Assembly: GCA_963739175.1 (NCBI GenBank)
Contig: CAVTZH010000009.1
Coordinates: 682,001 to 746,000, forward strand
Reading direction: 5' to 3'
DNA from: VAZQ01 sp963739175
GTDB taxonomy: Bacteria; Pseudomonadota; Alphaproteobacteria; Rhizobiales; Xanthobacteraceae
DNA length: 64,000 nucleotides
In this document: piece after piece, positions 7,877-16,733 of the stretch
How positions within the stretch are numbered: position 1 is the first letter of the stretch
Layout: the number at the start of each line of letters is the position of its first letter
The notes under the pieces: model-generated
What the model was told of the DNA's origin: nothing
Database searches by the model: none
What the model saw: only the letters and a program-made list of their open reading frames with translations
Translations under genes and position numbers: made by a program

Positions 7877-9223
7877 ATGCTGGCATCGACGCTGCGCCTT
7901 GGCACAACAGCGGCGCTCGCGCTGATGTTGCTGTCGTTGGCGGGTGGGGGACCCGCGTTCGCGCAACGCAACATCGGATCGGCAATCGCGGTCGAACGCG
8001 ACGTCTCGGCGGCGTTGGCCGGGAGCGTCCGCACCCTCGGCGTCGGCAACGGTGTGTTCGCGAACGAGCGCATCCAGACCGCCAACCAGAGCGCGGCGCA
8101 ACTGCAGTTTCTCGATCAGGCCAGGCTGCGGATCGGGCCCTCCGCCACGGTCGTGCTCGACCGCTTCGTCTACAATCCCGACCGGACCACGCGCGAAAGC
8201 ACGGTCCAGGTCACCACCGGCGCGGTGCGTTGGATCGGTGGCGTGTCCCAGCCAGGGACCCACCGGGTCAGGACACCGCATGCGATCATCGGCGTGCGCG
8301 GCACCGTGTTCGACGTCATCGTCGAGTCGCGGCGCACGGTCGTGACGCTGCGCGAAGGCGTCATCGTGGTCTGCCCGATCGCGGCCCCGCGCAACTGCCT
8401 GACACTCGACCGTCCCGGACAGACCGTGATCGTCACCACGACCACGATCGCGGGACCGCTGCCTGAGAGTGCGTCGCCGACACGCTTCGCCGATCTCTGC
8501 CTGGCGCCGATCGACCGCGCCTCCTGCGGGTACACGACCACGGCCCAGTTGGGACCCGAGCCCACCTGGGACGGCTTCCGCGCCGGCATCCACGGGGGCT
8601 ACGTCGGCAGCCGCGCACCTGTCGTCGTCTCCGGCTCTGCGGCGATCGAGGCCTCGATCGCCGCCGGCAACGTGCCGCGGTTTCTCGATCCCAGCGGCAC
8701 TGGCTTCATCGGCGGCATCCAGGCCAGCTATTCAAGGCAATTCGATAATGTCGTCCTCGGCGTCGACGCCGATATCAGCGGGCTCGCCGCGCGCGGACGC
8801 GACAATGTCACGGTCGCCCCGTTTGGCGTGATCGTGAGCACGACCGCCGAACATAATCTCGATGTGCTCGCAACGCTGCGCGCGCGCGCCGGTGTCGCCT
8901 TCGACCAATTCCACGTCTTCGCGACCGGCGGCTTGGCCGTCGGCCATATCAATCTGCAGGGATCGATCATCCCTAACCCGGCCGCCAACCCGACCTACGT
9001 GGGGAGCCGCTCGCTGGTGAAGGCGGGATACGCGTACGGCGGCGGGATCGAATACGCACTCCCCGGCGGGTACTCGATTCGGGCCGAGTACCTGCACTAC
9101 GATCTCGGATCGACGAACCTGTTCCTGACCGAGATCACCGGGCTGGCGCCGGGCGAGTTCGCGCAGATGCGCTTCCGCACCAGCGGCGACATCGGCTGGA
9201 TCGCGCTCAACCTTCGGTTCTGA
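7877..9223 (+). CDS. FecR-domain protein fused to an outer-membrane beta-barrel
   Basis: A 448-residue secreted protein. A signal peptide ends at AFAQ. Next comes a FecR domain (GVFANERIQTANQSAAQLQF, then LRIGPSATVVLDRF and HAIIGVRGTVFDV). The C-terminal half is an Omp25/opacity-type barrel (GFIGGIQASYSRQFDNVVLG, repeated amphipathic strands) ending in IALNLRF with the terminal Phe used by the BAM machinery. The ATG chosen follows GGGGG and starts at the signal peptide; an upstream in-frame start is less likely. It converges on a CHASE2 cyclase gene. FecR and CHASE2-cyclase genes are often neighbours in proteobacteria. Confidence 0.85.
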   Translation: MLASTLRLGTTAALALMLLSLAGGGPAFAQRNIGSAIAVERDVSAALAGSVRTLGVGNGVFANERIQTANQSAAQLQFLDQARLRIGPSATVVLDRFVYNPDRTTRESTVQVTTGAVRWIGGVSQPGTHRVRTPHAIIGVRGTVFDVIVESRRTVVTLREGVIVVCPIAAPRNCLTLDRPGQTVIVTTTTIAGPLPESASPTRFADLCLAPIDRASCGYTTTAQLGPEPTWDGFRAGIHGGYVGSRAPVVVSGSAAIEASIAAGNVPRFLDPSGTGFIGGIQASYSRQFDNVVLGVDADISGLAARGRDNVTVAPFGVIVSTTAEHNLDVLATLRARAGVAFDQFHVFATGGLAVGHINLQGSIIPNPAANPTYVGSRSLVKAGYAYGGGIEYALPGGYSIRAEYLHYDLGSTNLFLTEITGLAPGEFAQMRFRTSGDIGWIALNLRF

Positions 9224-9265
9224 GGCGGGTGTCTCGATTCCGAAGTTCGTACCATCTTGCGGCGC

Positions 9266-11531
9266 TCACTTTTCCTCAAGCTCCGTGACGGGCACCCAGT
9301 CGGCGGGACACGACCGCGCGAGCGTGCCGCAACGCCGCTCGTAGAACCCGTAGAGGCCGTGCAGTAGGGCTGGCGCGGCGGCACCCGCCTGCTTCGCGAG
9401 CGAAGCAGCGGCCGCGAAGTCGCCGCTGCGATAGGCCGCGAGCATGTGCTCGTGGAGAGCTGCAAGCGCAACAAAAGCTTCGCTGCGTCCCTCGATGCCG
9501 CTCCCTACGAGTGTGAACACCTTGACCGCCTTGATCTTGCCGACGACGCGGACTGTGTCGACCTCGAGCCAGGGCAGGTCGGGAGAGGCATCGCGCGTGG
9601 CCTCCGACGCGAGCGTGCTCGTGCGATAGAGCTTGGTTGCTGCCTCCAGACGCGACGCTAGGTTGACGCAGTCCCCGAGCGCCGAATAGTCGAAACGGTG
9701 GCTCGATCCGAAATTGCCAACGTAGGATTCGCCGGTCGCGAGTCCGATGCCAAACCTGACCTCGTGATGTTCCTCCCCGCGCGCCTCGGCGCCCGCCTTC
9801 CATTTCGCGTTCAAGACATCCAGCTCGCGCATCATCGCCAGCGCCGCCTGCGCGGCATGGCTGGCATGATGCGGATCGTCGAGGGGCGCGTTCCAGAACG
9901 CCATGATGGCGTCGCCAATATACTTGTCGATGGTGCCGCCATGCGCCAGCACGGCATCGCTCATCGAGGTCAGGTACTCGTTCATAAACTGGGTGAGGCT
10001 CCTGGCATCGAGACGTTCGGCCATCGCCGTGAACCCGCGCACGTCGCAGAACATGATCGTGAGCGTGCGCGTCTCGCCACCGAGGACAAGCTTGACCGGA
10101 TCCTCCGCAAGCCGCTCGATGACCGCGGGCGAGACGTAGTGTGCAAAAGCCTCGCGCACGAACCTCCTGCGGCGCTGCTCGCTGCTGTAGAGCCACATCA
10201 GGCACATGACGTAGGTAGTGAGGATCGCAAGGCCAGGCAGGGTGGGGTCGACCAGCAAGCCGTTGGCCGTGAACTCATACCGGCTTGCGTAGACCACCAG
10301 GGCAACGGCCGCGGCCCCGCCGAGCGCCCCCGCCAGCGCACCGACGCGCGGCAGCAATGCGCCGAATGCCAGCACGAGACCGACCGCGAGCACGAGTTCG
10401 ACGCCGGGGGCCCAATCCGGCCGCCGCAGCCATGCGCCAGCGAGAACCTGCTCGATGACCTGCGCCTGGATTTCGCTGCCGGACACCGACGTCTCGACCG
10501 GCGTGGAGCGCTCGTCGCGCAGCGCCGCCGCAGTGGTGCCGACGAGCACGATGCGCCCCTCAATCTCGCCACGCTCGACATCGTCGGCGAGGAGCTTCCA
10601 GGCCGGGATGAAGCGGCGCGGCTCGCTGCGCGTAGCGTGCACCCGCAGCGCTCCCTGCGCATCGGTGGGAATCTCGAGGTTTCCGACTTTGATGGTGTTG
10701 ACACCCGTCTGTGCTCCGAACGCGGTCTCTCCGCTCGCGTTCGACGACCGCACGATCAGCGGTAGAGGCGCCTTGAGCGACGCGCAGAGTCTCGAGCGCG
10801 AGGCTCGGCACGATGCGGTCGCCGAGCACGAAGATGAGCGGTACCCGGCGCACGATCTGGTCATGGTCGGGCAACCAGTTGAGCGCACCGACGCCGTGGC
10901 TGGCCTCGCTCAGGACCGGCAGCGGCAGGACCGCCCCCGTGAAATGCGCCAGGAACGGCAGTGGATCGTCGCCGGCGATGGCGAGGCCGGTCTTGTCGGG
11001 GAAGTCCGCCGTGCGGACTTCCTGGGTCAGGACGGCGCCGAGCACGGTCGGCATCCGGGTGAGCGCCTCCGCCAGCACGGCGTCGTTGGTCGTGCGTTCC
11101 TTGATCTCCGTTTGGAGCAGGAAGCGCCCCGGTGAATCCGGCAGCCGCGCGACCACCTGCTCTGGGCTGCGGCCGTCGGGCTCCGCGAATACGATGTCCA
11201 TCGCCACGGCAGAGGCACCGAGATCGCGAAGCTTCGAGACGATCTCCGCGATGGTGGAGCGCGGCCACGGCCACTGACCGATCCGGGCGAGCAATTCGTC
11301 GTTGATATCGATGATCCGGACCGGCAGGTTCGGATTCCAACTCCGGTGGTCGAAGCGCTGATACGCATCGAACACGAGATTGCTCAAATCGATCGGCACC
11401 CAGGTCTTCACGAGCCCGACAAGGACGACGGCGGCGACGGCGGACGCCACCGTTCCGGCGTATGACCAGCGAACGATTTTGCGCAAGGCGCCCGACAGGA
11501 AGTCGTGCAATCCGATCGGCAATCGAAACAT
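9266..11531 (-). CDS. CHASE2-domain adenylate/guanylate cyclase (one frameshift)
   Basis: Membrane-bound class III nucleotide cyclase. Order: N-terminal membrane helix (SAVAAVVLVGLVK), extracytoplasmic CHASE2 sensor (RIIDINDELLARIGQWPWPR; MDIVFAEPDGRSP), three membrane helices (ELVLAVGLVLAFGALL onward) and a cyclase domain with the metal-binding IMFCDVRGFTAMAE, GGTIDKYIGDAIMAFWNAP and DYSALGDCVNLASRLEAAT. Near 10775 the frame breaks between LETLRVAQ and APLPLIVR; one base restores a ~750-residue protein. It would make cAMP or cGMP in response to an envelope signal. The FecR/barrel gene converges on it. Confidence 0.87.
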
Positions 11532-11841
11532 CGCTGTTGACCGCCTCCGCTGGTATCGAGGCTACCACGCCGAAGAGTGGTCGCAAGAACCGCACATTAC
11601 GGTCCGCCGGCGGCTATCGCTGTCTTGCAAACATTGCTGTTGCGAACCCCGGTTTGGTTCATTCCGGCGTTCTGCCGACCAGATTCTACCGTTCCTGCCG
11701 ATGGTTAGGCCGGTCGCGGACCGTTCGGCCCGGATTCGACCATCTTGTGATGGCCGGCACAGTCCTCAGTCGCGGCTTGAGCGACAACAAGGTACGGCTC
11801 CGGGGATGAGCCCCGGCCGTACAACCTAAGGAACCTGAAAC
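11532..11841. other. Divergent intergenic region with 5' UTR hairpin
   Basis: No gene is supported in these 310 bases between the cyclase start and the His-rich gene. A hairpin at 11793-11823 (GTACGG..CCGGGG with CCCCGG..CCGTAC, short loop) lies just upstream of the AAGGA ribosome site and could affect translation of the His-rich protein. Confidence 0.5.
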
Positions 11842-12396
11842 ATGTTCAAGCGCACTGCACTGTTCGCCTTTGCCGCAGCGATTGTTGTCGGCTTGGCGTC
11901 TCTCTCCATCACTGGTGCCGAAGCCCGCGGTCACGGCGGCGGCCACGGTGGCGGTCACGGCGGCGGCCACCGGATGCACGGTGGCGGCCATCACGGCCAT
12001 CACGGCCATCATGGTCATCACCGTCATCACGGTCATCACCATCATCACGGCCATCACCACCACCACCGTCACCACGGTCACCACCACCACCACGGCCATC
12101 ACCACCACCACCGTCACCATGGCCATCACCACCACCACCACCACGCTTACTGGCGGCACTATCGTTGGTACCGCCCCTACTACCCGACCTACTCCTACCC
12201 GTCGTATCCGGTGTACCCGGCTGCGGCTCCGGCTCCGGCTCCGGCTCCGGTCTACTCCTGCCCGGCTCCGACGCCCGCGAGCTATGAGCCGCCGGCTCCG
12301 GCGTATACGCCGCCTCCGGCTCCTCCGGCGCCCCCGGCGTATGCTCCTCCGTGCACCACTTGCCCGCCCGGGACCTATCCGTCGCAGGGCTCGTAA
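11842..12396 (+). CDS. Secreted His/Gly-rich, Pro-rich protein
   Basis: A 184-residue exported protein. A signal peptide (MFKRTALFAFAAAIVVGLAS, ending near AEA) is followed by GHGGGHGGGH repeats and about 60 residues made almost only of His and Gly in HHGHHHHHRH-type repeats. After a YWRHYRWYRPYYP aromatic block comes a Pro/Ala/Tyr tail with CTTCPPG near the end. Composition suggests binding of Ni, Zn, Cu or Co in the periplasm, but I know no assigned function. AAGGA precedes the ATG and a strong terminator follows, so it is monocistronic. The CAC/CAT repeats are prone to length change and to assembly error. Confidence 0.75.
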   Translation: MFKRTALFAFAAAIVVGLASLSITGAEARGHGGGHGGGHGGGHRMHGGGHHGHHGHHGHHRHHGHHHHHGHHHHHRHHGHHHHHGHHHHHRHHGHHHHHHHAYWRHYRWYRPYYPTYSYPSYPVYPAAAPAPAPAPVYSCPAPTPASYEPPAPAYTPPPAPPAPPAYAPPCTTCPPGTYPSQGS

Positions 12397-12422
12397 GGTG
12401 TAAGGAAGTTGGTTGAACGCTT

Positions 12423-12458
12423 AGAACCCCGGCTTTGCGGCCGGGGTTCTTTGCTTTT
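12423..12458 (+). terminator. Strong Rho-independent terminator of the His-rich gene
   Basis: Perfect 11-bp stem (AGAACCCCGGC with GCCGGGGTTCT), six-base loop, then TTGCTTTT. It lies 26 bases after the stop codon. Confidence 0.9.
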
Positions 12459-12501
12459 GCGCATCTGTCAGCGCCGCGCGCACGCCGTCGATCACGTATT
12501 G

Positions 12502-12570
12502 CGTGACCTTCACTCCAAAGCCAGAACAGCCTATGTCCCAGCAGACCACATCAGACGATGGGGAGGGCGC
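12502..12570 (-). pseudogene. Remnant resembling a tyrosine recombinase arm-type DNA-binding domain
   Basis: The minus-strand frame here reads SSDVVCWDIGCSGFGVKVT, closely matching the N-terminal arm domain (DUF4102) of P4-type phage/island integrases, where W-D-x(4)-GFGVRVT is the core. A stop lies just upstream in frame, and downstream the sequence no longer looks like an integrase. I read it as a degraded fragment of an integrase gene. It lies beside the duplicated aminotransferase end, which fits a past site-specific insertion. It is short, so a chance match remains possible. Confidence 0.45.
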
Positions 12571-12611
12571 AGTGACTCACACCGCGCTTGCGCGCAATAG
12601 CGAAAGGCGTC

Positions 12612-12684
12612 GCTACTCCGCCGCTACCTTGCTCGCGCCACCCAGTGAGGAGGCGAGGTAGTCGATCGCCGCCTGCGTGACGCC
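12612..12684. repeat. Left copy of 73-bp direct repeat
   Basis: Matches 14786-14858 in the same orientation at 67 of 73 positions. It abuts the last base of the LysR gene. Together the two copies exactly bracket the LysR-Bug gene pair. Confidence 0.9.
12613..12684 (-). pseudogene. 3'-end fragment of a serine-glyoxylate aminotransferase gene
   Basis: Read on the minus strand it encodes GVTQAAIDYLASSLGGAS and then KVAAE and a stop, the same 23-residue C-terminus as the intact aminotransferase at 14.8 kb apart from two residue changes. Four of the six base differences are silent, so the copy derives from a functional, somewhat diverged gene. No more of that gene is present: the sequence passes directly into LysR. 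Confidence 0.85.
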
Positions 12685-13600
12685 TTAGTCCGGGTGAAAG
12701 TTCTTTGCTGCACGCCGGGCTAAATTCAGCAATTGGCGAACCACCGCAGATGTCTCGCCGCGCCGCGAAGCGAGATTTAGTGGGGCCTTGAGTGCCCGCC
12801 GCCTTGAGGCGGCGATAGCTCACGCCGCGAATGTTCAATTGCTGGAGTGAAGCGGGAACAATGGAAATGCCGATCCCGGCGGCGACCAGTGGAAGCGTTG
12901 ACATCACATGAGGCGCTTCCTGGCCGATGCGGGGACTGAAGCCTTCCGCGTGGCACGCCGCGAAGACTGCATCGCGCAGCCATGCCCGTGCGCCATGTTG
13001 CCGGTAAACGACGAATGTTTCGTCGGAAAGCTCCTTTAACGGAAGGACAGCTCGGGCTTTCCCCCGGGCGAGCGCATGCTTGTCGGGCAACGCCACGACC
13101 ATCGGCTCCTCCAGCAATGGATGGATGACAAGTCCTTGTAGATCGGCGATGGGGGTTCGGATGAAGGCGGCATCGAGCTGATCGCTTCCCATGCGTTCGA
13201 TGAGGCCGCCGGGACTGTCCTCCGCCAACGTCACGGAAACCAGCGGAAACGACCTTCGAAACTCGCGAATGATGCCTGGCACCAATGGATGAAACGCAGC
13301 GGAGGTTGTAAAGCCCACCGAAATTCGGCCTTCCTCGCCTCGCGCCGTGCGCCGCGCGGATTTAAGCGTACGATCGAGGTTGGCGAACGTCGCGCGCGCA
13401 CCGTCAAGGAAGGCGCGTCCGGCGTCCGTCAGCTCAACGCCGCGTGGCACGCGGCGGAACAGTTGCACCTTGATTTCCTGCTCGACCGCCTTGATGAGCC
13501 GGCTGAGCGGCGGCTGCTGAATGCCGAGCCGTTCCGCCGCACGGGTGATGTGGCCTTCCTCGGCGACAGCGATGACGTAGCGGAGATGCCTGAATTCCAT
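12685..13600 (-). CDS. LysR-type transcriptional regulator (one frameshift near the C-terminus)
   Basis: DNA-binding regulator of about 304 residues. The N-terminal helix-turn-helix is clear (EFRHLRYVIAVAEEGHITRA; RLGIQQPPLSRLIKAVEQEI), followed by the effector-binding fold (RISVGFTTSAAFHPLVPGII). Near 12752 one base shifts the frame. The restored tail ends LLNLARRAAKNFHPD at a TAA that touches the direct repeat; without repair it runs on to 12551. The ATG at 13600 has AGAGG 7 bases upstream and is preferred over one 6 bases earlier. It is divergent from the Bug receptor gene and probably regulates it. Confidence 0.88.
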
Positions 13601-13720
13601 TGTCATACCTCTGTGGGTATGGAGATTGCATCGACCATATCATAGCCAAACGCCGTTGGAATGAACTAACTCCTCCCGGTTGAGCCTTGTATCGATCGAT
13701 TGAAAGCTGTCGGAGACGCC

Positions 13721-14786
13721 ATGACGCTTCTGCGCAGGCAATTTCTGCATCTCGCAACATCGACGTCACGCCTCTTCGCTTGCTCTTGTTTCGGCTTGTT
13801 GAGCTTGGTGCTCCCGGCGCCTGCTCAAGCAGCCGATTTCAAGGGGGAAACTGTCACTATCCAGATCGGGTTCGGGCCGGGCGGCGGTTACGACACCTAT
13901 GCTCGCGTCCTTGCACGCCACTTTGGCCGCTTCATCCCGGGCAATCCGACCGTAGTGCCGAAGAATATGCCGGGCGCGGGCTCATTGCGCGCGGCCAACC
14001 ACATCTACAACCTCACGGCTCGGGATGGCATCGAGATCGGCACATTCTCGGCTTCGACCGCCATGGAGCCGATGATGGGAAACGACCAGGCGAAGTTTGA
14101 CACCTCCAAGTTCGGCTGGATCGGCAGCATGAACCAGGACATCGCATTCTGCGGCGTCTGGCGGGGACAGGACATTCCCACATCGTTCCCGGAAATGCTC
14201 AAGAAGGGCGCCAAGGAATTGATCTTCGGATCGGCAGGACCCGCTGCGGTCACGCATCAGCACGCGCTGATCCTGAGAAACGTGCTTGGGGCCAATATCC
14301 GCGTCATTTCCGGCTACCAGGGCCAGAAAGAGGTCAATCTGGCGATGCAGCGCGGCGAGGTGCACGGCGTATGCGGACTGTTCACCTCCGCGATCAAAGT
14401 TCAATCGTTGTCGGATGTGCAGGCCGGACGGCTCAAACTCTTTCTGCAAATGGGGCCGAAGGTGACGAATGAATTCGGCGAGGTTCCCGACGTCTTCGAA
14501 TTCGTTAAGACTGATGAGGACCGGAAAGTGTTGGAACTGCATTTCAAGCAAACGATCCTTGGCCGTCCGTTCGCAGCATCGCCAAGCCTCCCAAAGGATC
14601 GAACTCGCCGCGCTGCGCCGCGCATTCGCCGCAACGACGAACGATCCCGAGTTCGTGGCGGACGCCAAGAAGTTCAGTCTCGATATCGATATTGCGACCG
14701 CGGACGAGGTCGAGCGGCTATTGAACAGTTTCGCCAACTATCCGAGGCCCGTCATCGACCGGGCGAGGATCGCGATCGGCCGATAG
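13721..14786 (+). CDS. Bug/TctC-like substrate-binding protein (one frameshift)
   Basis: Periplasmic receptor of a Bug subgroup common in Bradyrhizobium, starting ADFKGETVTIQIGFGPGGGY after a signal peptide ending QAA, with VVPKNMPGAGSLRAANHIYN next. Near 14600 the frame breaks. The continuation is RIELAALRRAFAATTNDPEF in the next frame, as expected for the family's C-terminus, so a small deletion or sequence error is likely. GGAGA lies before the ATG at 13721; a TTG 21 bases upstream is less likely. The stop codon ends exactly where the right direct repeat begins. Divergent LysR is its likely regulator. Confidence 0.85.
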
Positions 14787-14858
14787 CTACTCCGCCGCCA
14801 CCTTGTTCGCACCACCGAGCGAGGAGGCGAGGTAGTCGATCGCCGCCTGCGTGCCGCC
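14786..14858. repeat. Right copy of 73-bp direct repeat (native aminotransferase 3' end)
   Basis: The 3' end of the intact aminotransferase gene, repeated at 12612-12684. It starts within the Bug receptor stop codon. Confidence 0.9.
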
Positions 14859-15998
14859 CTTCTTGTGCGGGATGCCGGCGAGCGACAGCGCCATCTCGGT
14901 GATGCCGAGCGCGCCGATCTGCATGCCCTCGTTGACGTCGCCGAGATGTCCGATGCGGAAGTATTTCCCGGCATAGGGGCCGAAGCTCGCGCCGTAGGAG
15001 ATGTTGAAGGTCTCGAGCGCGAGGTTGCGGAAGGCGTCGGCGTCGTGCCCGCCGGGCAGCATCACCGCGGTGATGGTCGGCGAGTAGTATTTCGCCTCCT
15101 TGCACATGATCTCGAGGCCCCAGGCCTTGACCGCGCGGCGGGTCGCTTCGGCGAGCCGGTCGTGGCGGGCAAACACGTTGTCGAGCCCTTCCTCGTGCAG
15201 CATGTCGATACCTTCGGCGAGGCCGTGCAGCATCTGCGTCGCCGGCGTGTACGGGAAGAAGCCGATCTTGTTCATGTTCAGCATGTCTTCCCACGACCAG
15301 AACGACTTCGGCATCTTCGAGGTCTTCGACGCCGCCAGCGCCTTGTCGCTGACCGCGTTGAACGACATGCCGGGCGGCAGCATCAAACCCTTCTGCGCGC
15401 CGCCGATGGTGACGTCGACGCCCCACTCGTCGTGGCGGTAGTCGGTCGAGGCGAGCGAGGAGATGGTGTCGACCATGAACAGCGCCGGATGGCCGGCGGC
15501 GTCGATCGCCTTGCGGATCGCGGGGATCGGCGAGAGACAGCCGGTCGAGGTCTCGTTGTGCAGGACACAGACCGCCTTGATCTCTTTCTTGGTGTCCTTG
15601 CGCAGCACGTCCTCGATCGCGTTAGGATCGGCGCCGATGCGCCAGTCGGTCTTGATGAACTCAGGCTTGAGGCCGATGGCCTCCGCCATCTTCTTCCACA
15701 GCGTGCCGAACTGGCCGGTCTCGACCATCAGCACGCGGTCGCCGGCGTTGAGCGTGTTGATCAGCGCCGCTTCCCACGCGCCGGTGCCGGTGGCGGTGTA
15801 GATGATGACCGGGTTCGTGGTCTTAAAGATGGTCTTGATGCCCTCGAGGCAGCGCTTGGCGAGCTTCGAAAACTCAGGACCGCGATGGTCGATGATGGGC
15901 GTATCCATCGCGCGCAGCACGCGATCGGGAAGCGGCGTCGGGCCGGGGATCTGCAGGAAGTGACGGCCGACGGGACGCGAAGAATTCTTAGTCATCAT
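14787..15998 (-). CDS. Serine-glyoxylate / alanine-glyoxylate aminotransferase (class V, PLP)
   Basis: A 403-residue PLP enzyme that moves an amino group from serine or alanine to glyoxylate, as in the serine cycle or photorespiration-like glycolate salvage. Hallmarks: GRHFLQIPGPTPLPDRVLRA at the N-terminus, TATGTGAWEAALINTL, CVLHNETSTGC, MVDTISSLAS with the PLP-ring Asp, and the Schiff-base lysine in TIGGAQKGLMLPPGM. The ATG at 15998 follows AAGGTAGAG; a second ATG is adjacent. Its 3' end is the source of the direct repeat flanking the LysR-Bug pair. The FAD dehydrogenase downstream may share 2-hydroxyacid metabolism. Confidence 0.92.
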   Translation of the reverse strand: MMTKNSSRPVGRHFLQIPGPTPLPDRVLRAMDTPIIDHRGPEFSKLAKRCLEGIKTIFKTTNPVIIYTATGTGAWEAALINTLNAGDRVLMVETGQFGTLWKKMAEAIGLKPEFIKTDWRIGADPNAIEDVLRKDTKKEIKAVCVLHNETSTGCLSPIPAIRKAIDAAGHPALFMVDTISSLASTDYRHDEWGVDVTIGGAQKGLMLPPGMSFNAVSDKALAASKTSKMPKSFWSWEDMLNMNKIGFFPYTPATQMLHGLAEGIDMLHEEGLDNVFARHDRLAEATRRAVKAWGLEIMCKEAKYYSPTITAVMLPGGHDADAFRNLALETFNISYGASFGPYAGKYFRIGHLGDVNEGMQIGALGITEMALSLAGIPHKKGGTQAAIDYLASSLGGANKVAAE

Positions 15999-16290
15999 CT
16001 CTACCTTGCGGGCTCGTGCTGGGGTCGAACGCGGCCGTGGCGCCGTATCGGGCAACAGCTTGCCGCCATGAATAGCGAATGCGGCGGCCAGTCAAGCCTC
16101 TAGGCAAGTCGTTGTTGCAAAAGCCTTATGAAGGCTCGCGCGTTGATCGAGGCGTCAATCGGGCGATTGAAATCGTAAGGCAAGTCGAAATCCAAGGCAC
16201 CCAATCCCGCGCCAAAATCGATGCCCTGTCCGTCATACGGACTACACGGGCCGTCGGTATCGCCCGTACGCCTGACGCCGGGAGCGGTCC

Positions 16291-16596
16291 ATGCTGACCA
16301 ATTACGAAGCCGCCACGCTGGCAAAGCAGAAGACTGCCGATGCGGCACGTACTCAAGCGACTCCCGCGCGGAATCGCATCGGTGCCGTGCTGCTGGCGTT
16401 GAGCGTCCTTTCGGCGGTCGGCCTGCTGTACTCGGCCTTCTTCCATCCCGGTCACGTTTCGTCCGCCACGCGGGTCGTTCCGTCTGCGACGGTTGCAACT
16501 CCCGTGCTCCATCCGGCGACAAGCGGCCATCCCGAGGCAGCGCTGTTCCTGCGGCATCGTCCATTCGAGGGCGATAAGCCAACGTCGGTCCGGTGA
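16291..16596 (+). CDS. Small single-pass membrane protein, unknown function
   Basis: A 101-residue protein with one hydrophobic helix (IGAVLLALSVLSAVGLLYSA, residues ~30-49), a basic N-terminal side and a low-complexity Ala/Val/Pro tail outside. GGGAG lies 7 bases before the ATG. I recognise no family. The region upstream of it contains no gene I can support. Confidence 0.55.
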   Translation: MLTNYEAATLAKQKTADAARTQATPARNRIGAVLLALSVLSAVGLLYSAFFHPGHVSSATRVVPSATVATPVLHPATSGHPEAALFLRHRPFEGDKPTSVR

Positions 16597-16733
16597 TTGG
16601 CTGCGCTGGTGATCGAGTTGTGCCGGCCGCTTGGCGGCCTTCTGCCGCTGCCAAATATTCTCGTCCGCGTCGATTGCGGACATGGACCCTCGCCCGCTAG
16701 CCTCACGAGACTTTCGCGTGAGTGGGACCGTCC

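Noticed and set aside
11938..12150. CRISPR-like repetition in the CAT/CAC-rich stretch
   Set aside because: It is a coding triplet repeat for His/Gly inside a signal-peptide protein, not spaced palindromic repeats.
12423..12458. Possible continuation of the integrase remnant through the terminator (frame ending PAAKPGF)
   Set aside because: The sequence is fully explained by the terminator hairpin of the His-rich gene. Past the GFGVKVT block there is no integrase-like sequence.
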